Below, piece by piece: positions 8,301-14,154 of a stretch of 14,154 bases of DNA. Positions within the stretch are counted from its first letter, which is position 1, and the number at the start of each line of letters is the position of its first letter. The DNA lies in contig JABANP010000861.1 of assembly GCA_013115135.1 (NCBI GenBank), positions 1 to 14,154 on the forward strand, read 5' to 3'. The notes beneath the pieces are model-generated. The model saw nothing but the letters and a program-made list of their open reading frames with translations. It did no database searches and was not told where the DNA came from. A program made the position numbers and the translations under genes. The stretch is from Perkinsus olseni. Its lineage: Eukaryota > Perkinsozoa > Perkinsida > Perkinsidae.

Positions 8301-9289
8301 TATTGGCAACATAGAATTAGAATTTAGGCAGTTTGCAGGGACAGCAGTCCTGACATCGCGCTGAGTTATTCAGACGCTTGAGGCTAACCGAAGAGTACCG
8401 TTGTCTACAACACTCGTCTATCCGGTCCTTTTCATAGCTAGGATTTTGTCGGGCTTGAGTGTGTGAAGAGTTAGAGAGTGTTGTTTCTTTTTCAGGAACA
8501 AGTTGGATAAGTATTATCGTGATCTCACAGCCCAGAATATTAATGATTGGTTGAATGGCTTCGGTGATCTGCCGGACAATCTTAGTAAGTATCTTTGATC
8601 GATTTGAGATTTAGTAATCTTTGATAACTTTTTAGGTAAATTTTGTATGACGCTGCCGCATTGGAAGGATGGTGAGGAGTGTCCTAAGCCGTTTGCAGAG
8701 TTGAGAGAGGACATGAATAAACAGGATCTCGCAGAGCTACGGTGAGAAACTTATCTTTTATTGGTATGAAAGACCAACATCAACCTTATGATATTAGCTC
8801 TACGGCTCAACTACGTCTCGGGGGAGAATCGTAGATCTCGTACGGACAGCTGCGTCACCGCGCCACGAAATTTTTGTCTCGGATAGGGAGTTAGATAGAT
8901 TCCTTACAGGGACGACTGTCTGTTGTGATAGTATTCATTTCTTCTCCTTTTGATTGTTTTCTGGGTATCTCAGGTCGAAGGGTGCGAGCGAGAAATTCAC
9001 CAGTACCATCGGTTTCGATAATTTTACGAAGTACATGGAACGCAGAATTGAAGTGATGTTTGCGCAGGCTATCGGCCCTGTGCTGAAAAAGGTAGTATCT
9101 TCGAGTTGAGCGTGCAAGATGCAGAATAGGTTGCTCGTTTAGTTGAAAGACTTGAAGCAGCAGAACTTAGAAAAGGAGGAGAGCATGAAGGATGAAATTG
9201 AAAACACCAACCCGGCTCAGATCGTCTCGACGGTGCGAGACGTCGGAATGAGTTTTGCTCACTCGTTGAACCATGTTATGGAAGGGTAA
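5384..9289 (+). CDS. Dynamin-like large GTPase, nine exons, C-terminally truncated
   Basis: Exons by protein continuity and GT-AG junctions: 5384-5589, 6313-6451, 6709-6803, 7301-7418, 7476-7606, 8496-8584, 8636-8741, 8974-9091 and 9143-9289. They join in phase to 382 codons plus TAA. Residues 1-25 are Ala/Pro/Ser-rich. The G domain follows: G1 GKQSVGKS (63-70), G2 region SRRPT (90-94), G3 DLPG (163-166) and G4 NKLD (231-234), with conserved MLCVEEAGDAANLSTL at 198-213. The start of the stalk includes YMERRIEVMFAQAIGPVL. Dynamin-family GTPases remodel membranes by GTP-driven assembly. The frame ends at HVMEG-stop, whereas relatives continue for hundreds of residues with stalk and effector domains. 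The final GG/GTAATAG could equally be an intron donor at 9286 whose downstream exons are missing. I read this as a 3'-truncated gene; function is doubtful. Confidence 0.85.
5590..6312 (+). other. Dynamin intron 1 (723 bp)
   Basis: Begins GTGATAAT and ends ACTCAG. Splitting Lys69 of the P-loop, it restores GKQSVGKS across the junction. Contains one GTATCTT (5969) and a near-perfect hairpin at 6178-6212 (15-bp arms, one mismatch, 5-nt loop). Small frames inside look random. Confidence 0.85.
6178..6212. repeat. Intronic inverted repeat, 15-bp arms, 5-nt loop
   Basis: GACAATTGGGGATGA and TCATCTCCAATTGTC flank TGTGC. One position is mismatched (G opposite T). Unlike the intergenic palindromes it has a multi-base loop. 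Confidence 0.75.
6452..6708 (+). other. Dynamin intron 2 (257 bp)
   Basis: Donor GTAATA, acceptor GTCTTCAG. It joins DKK to TNKW in phase 0. Contains the inverted repeat GTTCGGC/GCCGAAC at 6568-6587 (6-nt loop). Two tRNA B-box-like runs on the minus strand are probably coincidental. Confidence 0.8.
6804..7300 (+). other. Dynamin intron 3 (497 bp) with repeated GTATCTT motif
   Basis: Donor GTAAGG, acceptor TACATCAG. It joins EP-V to YVRVESP. Five GTATCTT motifs lie in its last 215 bp (7087, 7214, 7252, 7274, 7284). Two are extended: GTATCTTGGGGTCGA and GTATCTTGAGGTCGA. Confidence 0.8.
7419..7475 (+). other. Dynamin intron 4 (57 bp)
   Basis: Donor GTAATTT, acceptor TTCTTAG, phase 0 between DNL and VMRFMQD. 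Carries one GTATCTT (about 7459), 17 bp from the acceptor. Confidence 0.85.
7607..8495 (+). other. Dynamin intron 5 (889 bp), with an AT-rich core
   Basis: Donor GTTATA (less usual), acceptor TTTTTCAG. It splits Arg230 of ILIRNKLD, directly before the G4 motif. The stretch 8020-8290 is markedly AT-rich and includes the core AATATTTATTATTTC, unlike the rest of the window. Open frames within 7476-7873 are read-through of exon 5 and random frames. Confidence 0.8.
8585..8635 (+). other. Dynamin intron 6 (51 bp)
   Basis: Donor GTAAGTATCTT, acceptor TTTTTAG. It joins DNL-S to KFCMTLPHW. The GTATCTT motif is at 8588, immediately after the donor. Confidence 0.9.
8742..8973 (+). other. Dynamin intron 7 (232 bp)
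   Basis: Donor GTGAGA, acceptor GTATCTCAG. It joins AELR to SKGASEKF. Part of it (about 8797-8940) reads open in one frame but has no match to the family at this point, so it is treated as intron. Confidence 0.75.
9092..9142 (+). other. Dynamin intron 8 (51 bp)
   Basis: Donor GTAGTATCTTCG, acceptor TCGTTTAG, phase 0 between VLKK and LKDLKQQ. The GTATCTT motif lies 3 bp from the donor, as in intron 6. Confidence 0.9.
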
Positions 9290-9344
9290 TAGGGTCGCGG
9301 ATGGGAATCTGCGTGAGGGGGGTTATTGTTGACTTTGGAAGCAA

Positions 9345-10604
9345 GTGGCCTTGATAATGTCATTTTATCTACCATTCGCCTTCAAGTGGATGGTGTGGTC
9401 GACCCTCCCGTTGGCGGGCCTCGTTTACTGGGCCAGTAACTCGGTGAACCTCGGGTTCCTCCTGATTGTTATCCTTGGTTTTGGAGCATTCCTAAGCGGG
9501 CTGTTTGCTTCTCGCTTCTTCAAGCACAGCCGTACCACGGTGTTCCTCGACAAGTGTTGCATCTCACAAGTAGATCCTGTTGAGAGGATGCATGGTATAT
9601 CCAGACTATCGGAGTATCTCAGCATTTCAGGCAAATTTGTTATCCTCTGGTCACCGGACTACTTCAAGCGTCTGTGGTGTGTATATGAATTGGCTTGCTT
9701 CCTGCAAACGCACGATGAGCGAGATGTGATCGTGATCCATCCTGGTCATGTGAAATGCTGTACTGAAATGATACTTCTGGGATTTCTCTGTCTCGTCATT
9801 TCAAACACATCAGAGTTATATTCACAGAGCTGTGGCACTTGCCTCGCCACCCGCTGTACCCTTGTATGGATTGTGACGTTTCTGTTCGTCGGTCAGAGGA
9901 CCCTATCTTCTGTATCGGAGATTGACAGATTCTATGAAAGGCTAAGAGTATTTAAGATGAGCGTGGCGAAGTGCTCTGACTTGGGAGATGAGCTCTATCT
10001 TAAAGCACTCATTAGAGAGGCTTACGGCTCATTGGAGCACTTCGAGGAGATTGTTAGAGGCATCTGGATGGGTGCCGAAGTCAGCAGCCGTGGCCCGTAC
10101 TGGTTATTCTCTAGAACAAGCCTGATGATGCTTTGCGCTCCGTATATCCCGTATGTCGTTGGAGGAGCTATCTTGACGGTCGCTTACATTCTCGATGGGA
10201 GCTTGTTGCTCGTAACGGACTTAGTTCCGTCAGGTCCTACGGACTCTCCGCCCGCCACACTGTGGTCTTTCGTGAACATTTGTCTCCCTGAGGTGAACCA
10301 ACTGATCTTGCTGGTGTGTCATGCTCCGTTTTCGTTGCTGCTGGGATATCGTCTGGCGTTAAGGTATACGCAGTTCTCCGGCTGTTGTCGGAGCGTGGTC
10401 ATCCTAATCTGCTACTCTATGTACTCCTGTGTGAGCATGGTGCTGATCGTCATCAATGAGCTCGACTATACGCCGTTTGAAGGCATACTCGTCGATCGAG
10501 TATACAGAGTTCCGGTTCGCGCGAGCGGCATCGTCCTGTCAATTGTCATTATTTCCTTCACCCGACGTGCCTATGGCTATGACATTTCGGCACATATTCC
10601 GTGA
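9345..10604 (+). CDS. Multi-pass membrane protein with a partial TIR-like domain (copy 2, 5'-truncated)
   Basis: Paralogue of the gene at 411-1904. The frame can start at the first ATG (9357) for 415 residues. A TGA at 9330-9332 blocks upstream extension, and homology to copy 1 begins at 9333, so the leader and the FLSHSW strand of the TIR domain are missing. Retained: both hydrophobic segments that split the TIR domain, TTVFLDKCCISQ, KFVILWSPDYFKRLWCVYEL (including the putative catalytic Glu) and the C-terminal membrane segments. DNA is nearly identical to copy 1 around 9640-9751 but clearly diverged afterwards, with a net difference of one codon to the stop. The open frame over 1.2 kb argues for recent or present coding function. 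It could be a decaying duplicate or a shorter membrane protein; it follows the truncated dynamin gene on the same strand. Confidence 0.7.
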   Translation: MALIMSFYLPFAFKWMVWSTLPLAGLVYWASNSVNLGFLLIVILGFGAFLSGLFASRFFKHSRTTVFLDKCCISQVDPVERMHGISRLSEYLSISGKFVILWSPDYFKRLWCVYELACFLQTHDERDVIVIHPGHVKCCTEMILLGFLCLVISNTSELYSQSCGTCLATRCTLVWIVTFLFVGQRTLSSVSEIDRFYERLRVFKMSVAKCSDLGDELYLKALIREAYGSLEHFEEIVRGIWMGAEVSSRGPYWLFSRTSLMMLCAPYIPYVVGGAILTVAYILDGSLLLVTDLVPSGPTDSPPATLWSFVNICLPEVNQLILLVCHAPFSLLLGYRLALRYTQFSGCCRSVVILICYSMYSCVSMVLIVINELDYTPFEGILVDRVYRVPVRASGIVLSIVIISFTRRAYGYDISAHIP

Positions 10605-10798
10605 GCATCGGTTGTACCTTTGAGACTGATCACATAAAGTGTACACACAATCACTTCAAAGTCGATTCGCTCTAGTGAGTAGAACTTTGAGTTGAGTGAG
10701 GAAGTTACGACCATCCATTCGGGGAATAGACGCTCGATCAATCCAATGCCGCCGGAGATGCTCACCAGCTGGTTGAATGAGGAGCCGGGCTCGCTTTG
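10605..10798. other. Non-coding 3' flank of TIR copy 2
   Basis: It does not resemble the flank of copy 1. A minus-strand frame spans 10577-11008, but its middle is built from the palindrome chain at 10912-10988 and it has no recognisable domain. Confidence 0.4.
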
Positions 10799-10817
10799 GA
10801 GTCTCGTTACGAGACTC
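10799..10817. repeat. Single-nucleotide-centre palindrome, 9-bp arms
   Basis: GAGTCTCGT-t-ACGAGACTC, perfect. This is the first palindrome of the class after the dynamin/TIR block. Confidence 0.85.
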
Positions 10818-10911
10818 TCGTACAAAATATGACGCGGTGCGTGACTCGGACTGTCCGTGGTTGGACTCGCACCTGAAGTGCTGATTGAATTTGAGTAATC
10901 GGTAGCCGATA

Positions 10912-10956
10912 CGGTGTAATACACCGATACAGTGTATCGGATACACTGAGTGTATC
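10912..10956. repeat. Chain of four overlapping single-nucleotide-centre palindromes
   Basis: CGGTGTA-a-TACACCG (10912-10926), CCGATACA-g-TGTATCGG (10924-10940), CAGTGTATC-g-GATACACTG (10930-10948) and GATACACT-g-AGTGTATC (10940-10956). Successive members share arms, so at least three alternative hairpins compete. Confidence 0.9.
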
Positions 10957-10965
10957 GGCCATCGT

Positions 10966-10988
10966 TCATAACATTGTTATGATAACAA
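10966..10988. repeat. Chained single-nucleotide-centre palindromes
   Basis: TCATAACA-t-TGTTATGA (10966-10982) overlaps TTGTTAT-g-ATAACAA (10974-10988). Ten bases after the preceding chain. Confidence 0.85.
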
Positions 10989-11514
10989 CCCCTAGCGTGG
11001 TTCGGCATATAAACAAGGAGATTTCCCTGCTTAGCTTCTCAGCTAGTCAGTACGACTCAGCTAGCATTAGAGTTCGGGTTACATCGCTCGGTCCTTTGGT
11101 GCTTTCATTGAAATGAACGCTTAGTCTGGAAGTTTCACGGAATTACGATATATGTTCCAGACCGGAACTTTCGAATAGCTCAGACAGATAGACCCAAACC
11201 AGCCCTCGTCTAGTACTCGGTCTGTCCCGGCAACACGCCCCCTCCTCGAAAGAATACTACTAATATAGAGTAAATCGTAATGGAGGGAGACCAATACGGG
11301 TGGATCTTGTTAGTGGAATTGGAGACCTTGTAGGGCGGGATTTGCTCGATAAATTTTGAACAGTTCGAATTGAACTATAATGACAACTTTAAAGTTCGAA
11401 CAGTAACTGTTTCAACCTGCTCGGTATCACTATACTCATATTGCCAACACGCGATCTCGATTGCTGCTCGTTGACGATGTGACTTCTGGCCAGTAGTATC
11501 GGGAAAACATCCGT
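10989..11514. other. Non-coding stretch
   Basis: No gene is visible. GTCTGGAA and TTCCAGAC flank about 24 bases near 11125-11165. A 6-bp-arm palindrome AACAGT-a-ACTGTT lies at 11399-11411. Confidence 0.4.
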
Positions 11515-11535
11515 CTGTTATAATAACAGTGTTAT
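11515..11535. repeat. Chained single-nucleotide-centre palindromes
   Basis: CTGTTAT-a-ATAACAG (11515-11529) overlaps ATAACA-g-TGTTAT (11523-11535). Confidence 0.8.
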
Positions 11536-11787
11536 CCATTGGTGTACGCAAGAGGTGTATAGACAGTGAAATCAGAGATTCTATTTACACTCGAACTGAC
11601 TAAGTCATCAACTAGCGTCGATCTAAGCTTAGATTCCATAGTTTAGCAGCTGCACAACTACACATACTCGTTCCCAGAAGGGGCCGAACGAAGCTGTGAA
11701 TTGTGAACCACTTTCTTCTTATCCTCCTCAAGTGAGAGGTCTTCAACACGAGAGGGAGACAACACCTTCAGAACGACAGAGCAGATA

Positions 11788-12160
11788 CTACCATAGGGAG
11801 ACTATCCAAGACAAGAACCGTTTTACGAAAGCCGTATATACTGTCCTATAGACAACTATATCACCTGGGGAATACTTTGACGATTCAATTGGCTCGTCAA
11901 AGGACCATCCAATGGAGTTGAAGTGGACGAGCACGAGGGTCGGATCTTTTCCTGTAGAATTGCCATAGAACAATTCCGCCGGAGTCAAGTCAAAACCAGA
12001 ATGCGGTACCGAGCTATATATACAAGCCACTCTAGACAGCCACCCGACCGCCTGACTCTGTGACGGTGATAAACGCTGCCCTCTAACTGTAAGCATGAGA
12101 TAGATTGGTGTAGCTGGCGATGAACCCTCCCTACAGTATCATTACTCTGAGCCGAACTAG
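11788..12160 (-). pseudogene. LTR-retrotransposon integrase fragment (broken)
   Basis: Read on the minus strand, one frame gives SAQSNDTVGRVHRQLHQS (about 12100-12155). A second frame gives WLSRVACIYSSVPHSGF, then LTPAELFYG and SPGDIVVYR (about 11850-12045). Together these resemble the C-terminal half of a Ty3/gypsy-like integrase: the region around the last catalytic acidic residue, then the Y.S.PHS...TPAE..YG signature, then the GD..V.. strand. Two frames are needed, so there is a frameshift near 12075-12095. The Glu expected before RVHR is Gly (codon at 12129-12131), which would remove catalysis. Nothing upstream encodes the rest of the core, and a palindrome (12180-12198) lies just beyond. 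A relic of an inserted element, not functional. Confidence 0.6.
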
Positions 12161-12179
12161 GTATAGGACCTGGGCCCTC

Positions 12180-12198
12180 TACCCCTACCGTAGGGGTA
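12180..12198. repeat. Single-nucleotide-centre palindrome, 9-bp arms
   Basis: TACCCCTAC-c-GTAGGGGTA, perfect, adjoining the broken integrase on its 5' side. Confidence 0.85.
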
Positions 12199-12648
12199 CA
12201 ACTTGAAGAAGAAAGGGTATCTTGAGAGTCTTGTCTGTAGAGTGAATCTACTACAATCTCCTCCAGGAAGTTCATAGGCAAAAATACCTCGAGAAAACAT
12301 CTATAGTGGTCAATACCGGTGGCAGCTCCCTGTCCGGGTGTGTTACGTCCAAATAAAGTCGCTGTGAAGGATGGCTCGATAATACAGATAGCGAGCTAGA
12401 TGGGAGGACGAAAGGCTGATTCGATGGTTTTGATGGAGTAGTAGTCTTCTATGTACGATAGGAATACGTATAGGACATGGATTTACAGAATCTGCCACAT
12501 CGACATACATCTCTGGTCGAAAAATAGTGAGATGCCAGTTAGCTCCGTCGTCTTCTCCGACCCCGCACGAATATTATGGGTGTGCAGATTCTTCGATTTG
12601 GCCGGGATATGTACAGGAAGTCTCTCAGAAACTTCACGTCCAACATGA
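12199..12648. other. Non-coding stretch
   Basis: No gene recognised. It contains one GTATCTTGAGAG motif at about 12218, similar to the motif in the dynamin introns. Short frames at 12451-12712 have no features. Confidence 0.4.
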
Positions 12649-12670
12649 GGCGGTAGTACCGCCGCGGTAC
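12649..12670. repeat. Chained single-nucleotide-centre palindromes
   Basis: GGCGGTA-g-TACCGCC (12649-12663) overlaps GTACCGC-c-GCGGTAC (12656-12670). Confidence 0.85.
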
Positions 12671-12883
12671 AAACGTCTTACACACTACCCTCTGCATAAG
12701 AATAGTTGTTGATAATATCTACAATGCCATTTTGGTACAGCCGGCTGTGAAAAGTAGAGGAACCCACCAGTTCACTGATTTAAGGCAATTGTTGGTCTTG
12801 CAGCTGTGCTTGTAATAACTCCAATTCAGTGAGAAGCCAGCGATGAGGCGACGATGAAGAAGCCGATGGCGTAGTCGTCAGTG

Positions 12884-12899
12884 CCCCCCCCCAAAAAAA
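12884..12899. repeat. Homopolymer pair C9-A7
   Basis: Nine C followed directly by seven A. It may be length-variable or a sequencing weak point. Confidence 0.8.
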
Positions 12900-12950
12900 T
12901 CACAGAAAACTTTTCAGACAATCTGAGCCAACCTCGTCTTAGTCAATAGA

Positions 12951-12967
12951 ATTTCTATTATAGAAAT
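12951..12967. repeat. Single-nucleotide-centre palindrome, 8-bp arms
   Basis: ATTTCTAT-t-ATAGAAAT, perfect. Confidence 0.8.
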
Positions 12968-13015
12968 CACCCATGGCTGGCTTGACGAGTAATCAGCCCG
13001 ACCGTGACCTCCTGA

Positions 13016-13030
13016 ATCAGGAGTCCTGAT
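13016..13030. repeat. Single-nucleotide-centre palindrome, 7-bp arms
   Basis: ATCAGGA-g-TCCTGAT, perfect. Confidence 0.8.
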
Positions 13031-13102
13031 AGTACCAAATGGAATGTAACTTGTGGACTCTACGATGTGGAGCGTCGGGAAGTATGAACTATCGAGTGGT
13101 TC

Positions 13103-13130
13103 ATTATTTAATAATTGAATAATTTATTCA
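13103..13130. repeat. AT-rich adjoining single-nucleotide-centre palindromes
   Basis: ATTATT-t-AATAAT (13103-13115) is followed at once by TGAATAA-t-TTATTCA (13116-13130). Low complexity makes chance more likely here than elsewhere. Confidence 0.65.
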
Positions 13131-13159
13131 CTATTATGAAGTATCGTGAGAAATTCATA

Positions 13160-13174
13160 GTATGAACTTCATAC
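13160..13174. repeat. Single-nucleotide-centre palindrome, 7-bp arms
   Basis: GTATGAA-c-TTCATAC, perfect. The unit AGTATGAACT also occurs at 13081-13090. Confidence 0.75.
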
Positions 13175-13345
13175 GATCCCGTAGATGCCTTTCACTCAGT
13201 CATCTACTGCTTCTCTCGTACGATGATCATCACATGTACGCTGCTGACGGTGATGGATAAACCCAACAAATATGCCGCTTGGCACGAAATAACTGAATCA
13301 TTTCAAGGTGCTTCGCATGAGTAACTACAACTCAAGCAATTACCA

Positions 13346-13370
13346 CTGTCGGCGCAGTCTGCGCCGACAG
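13346..13370. repeat. Single-nucleotide-centre palindrome, 12-bp arms
   Basis: CTGTCGGCGCAG-t-CTGCGCCGACAG, perfect and GC-rich. Confidence 0.9.
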
Positions 13371-13469
13371 GTACCGCGCACCACAAAACTTCATGGGGAA
13401 CATGAGACATTCATGGCTCATCATGCCCCCCCTGCGGCGGTCTCTCAAACGAACGACGCACACAGCTAT

Positions 13470-13514
13470 TTACGAATACAAATATACATCAATGATGTAT
13501 ATTTGTATTCGTAA
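13470..13514. repeat. Long perfect palindrome, 22-bp arms, one-base centre
   Basis: The arm beginning TTACGAATACAAATATAC (13470-13491) is exactly inverted at 13493-13514 around a single A. AT-rich, in contrast to the GC-rich neighbours, so composition does not explain the class. Confidence 0.95.
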
Positions 13515-13577
13515 TACGTGTTACACATCGCGAAAAGAAGATTTATCGTGAAGTGCCGAGGGTAAATCGCGGTTCAC

Positions 13578-13594
13578 ACTTGAGTAACTCAAGT
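13578..13594. repeat. Single-nucleotide-centre palindrome, 8-bp arms
   Basis: ACTTGAGT-a-ACTCAAGT, perfect. Confidence 0.8.
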
Positions 13595-13728
13595 TGAGTT
13601 CTCCCTCATATTTCCTACAAAAAACGCGTTTATCGCGAGAACTGCGCCCCAAACACCGTAAAAAACGCGAGAAGTACGAGAAATAGGAGACGGACTAGCA
13701 ATGCGACCCCAGGACCCGCTACTGCTGT

Positions 13729-13750
13729 ATACCCAGTGGGTATTACCCAC
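13729..13750. repeat. Chained single-nucleotide-centre palindromes
   Basis: ATACCCA-g-TGGGTAT (13729-13743) overlaps GTGGGTA-t-TACCCAC (13736-13750). Confidence 0.85.
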
Positions 13751-13787
13751 ATTTCGCCATGGGCCACCTCACCCAGGAGCGCGGTCC

Positions 13788-13844
13788 GTCAGACTACCGG
13801 CATTTCACGTTGGGGGCCCCAACGTGAAATGCCGGTAGTCTGAC
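13788..13844. repeat. Long perfect palindrome, 28-bp arms, one-base centre
   Basis: The arm beginning GTCAGACTACCGGCATTT (13788-13815) is exactly inverted at 13817-13844 around a single G. This is the longest in the window. CTAGTCTG repeats follow it directly (about 13846-13860). Confidence 0.95.
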
Positions 13845-14049
13845 GCTAGTCTGCTAGTCTACCCCAACTTGGGGCCTCCGAGAGGTACTCTGCAGTACAT
13901 CCCATCACACAGCGATGTGTGGCGACCAGTCTTGCGGACCCCTCTGTGAGGGAGAGTAGAGGAGAGCTCAGGAGGGATCCATCCGGAACCTTTCTGTAGA
14001 GAGCCCGGCACATTGACTTACTTATGGCAATTGACTGACTGCCTTACCA

Positions 14050-14064
14050 ATGGCAGGCTGCCAT
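14050..14064. repeat. Single-nucleotide-centre palindrome, 7-bp arms
   Basis: ATGGCAG-g-CTGCCAT, perfect. CCCCAA-c-TTGGGG (13862-13874) is a 6-bp-arm relative. No gene is seen in the stretch 13845-14154. Confidence 0.8.
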
Positions 14065-14154
14065 GACGGGATGAAGCTAATCTCGGAGGGTTTTATTCAC
14101 GACGGATCCCGGGACAGAAGGAAGACAAGAGGTGCGCTAGCGACAGTGGCTAGA

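Noticed and set aside
8797..8940. Possible extra dynamin exon within intron 7
   Set aside because: It reads open for about 48 codons, but exons 7 and 8 join in phase without it and it matches nothing I expect at this position of the family.
10577..11008. Minus-strand 143-codon frame
   Set aside because: Overlaps the end of TIR copy 2, and its middle is the translated palindrome chain (repeating YT-V-type residues). No domain seen.
2780..14064. CRISPR array or bacterial attachment sites suggested by the many short palindromes
   Set aside because: There is no constant repeat with regular spacers, and the split GTPase gene with spliceosomal-type introns shows the DNA is eukaryotic.

Overview
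The window looks like nuclear DNA of a protist, most probably an alveolate of the Perkinsus/dinoflagellate type. Three things suggest this: (i) two paralogous genes for a multi-pass membrane protein carrying a split TIR-like domain (FLSHSW ... VFLDK ... LWSPDYF.RLWCVYELA), a domain style I associate with large perkinsid and dinoflagellate families; (ii) a dynamin-like GTPase of a matching style broken by eight short-to-medium GT-AG introns; (iii) all inferred introns are canonical GT-AG, which fits Perkinsus better than core dinoflagellates. The species assignment is inference.

Layout. 1-410: upstream region with a chained palindrome. 411-1904 (+): intact intronless TIR/membrane gene, copy 1 (497 aa). 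1905-5383: about 3.5 kb of non-coding DNA packed with perfect inverted repeats that have a single-nucleotide centre, many chained as A-n-A'-n-A. 5384-9289 (+): dynamin-like GTPase rebuilt from nine exons (382 codons, motifs G1-G4 present), which stops where its stalk should continue. 9333-10604 (+): second TIR/membrane gene, copy 2, lacking the 5' 73 codons of copy 1; homology to copy 1 starts abruptly 44 bp after the dynamin stop. 10605-14154: another palindrome-rich non-coding region that also holds a dead fragment of an LTR-retrotransposon integrase on the minus strand (about 11788-12160).

The most unusual signal is the palindrome population. By eye I count more than 30 perfect inverted repeats with arms of 7 bp or more and exactly one central base, three of them with arms of 22-28 bp. 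About one would be expected by chance in 14 kb. All lie outside the coding exons and the dynamin introns. Many share an arm with a neighbour. This looks like either an insertional palindromic element family or the footprint of a templated (strand-switching) mutational process.

Second is the dynamin/TIR junction: a truncated GTPase gene abutting a 5'-truncated TIR gene, with a mosaic pattern of near-identity between the two TIR copies that suggests gene conversion. Third is a 7-mer, GTATCTT, often extended to GTATCTTGAGGTCGA, that recurs in the dynamin introns and just upstream of the gene.

There is no evidence that the genes act in one pathway. No tRNA, rRNA or CRISPR was found.
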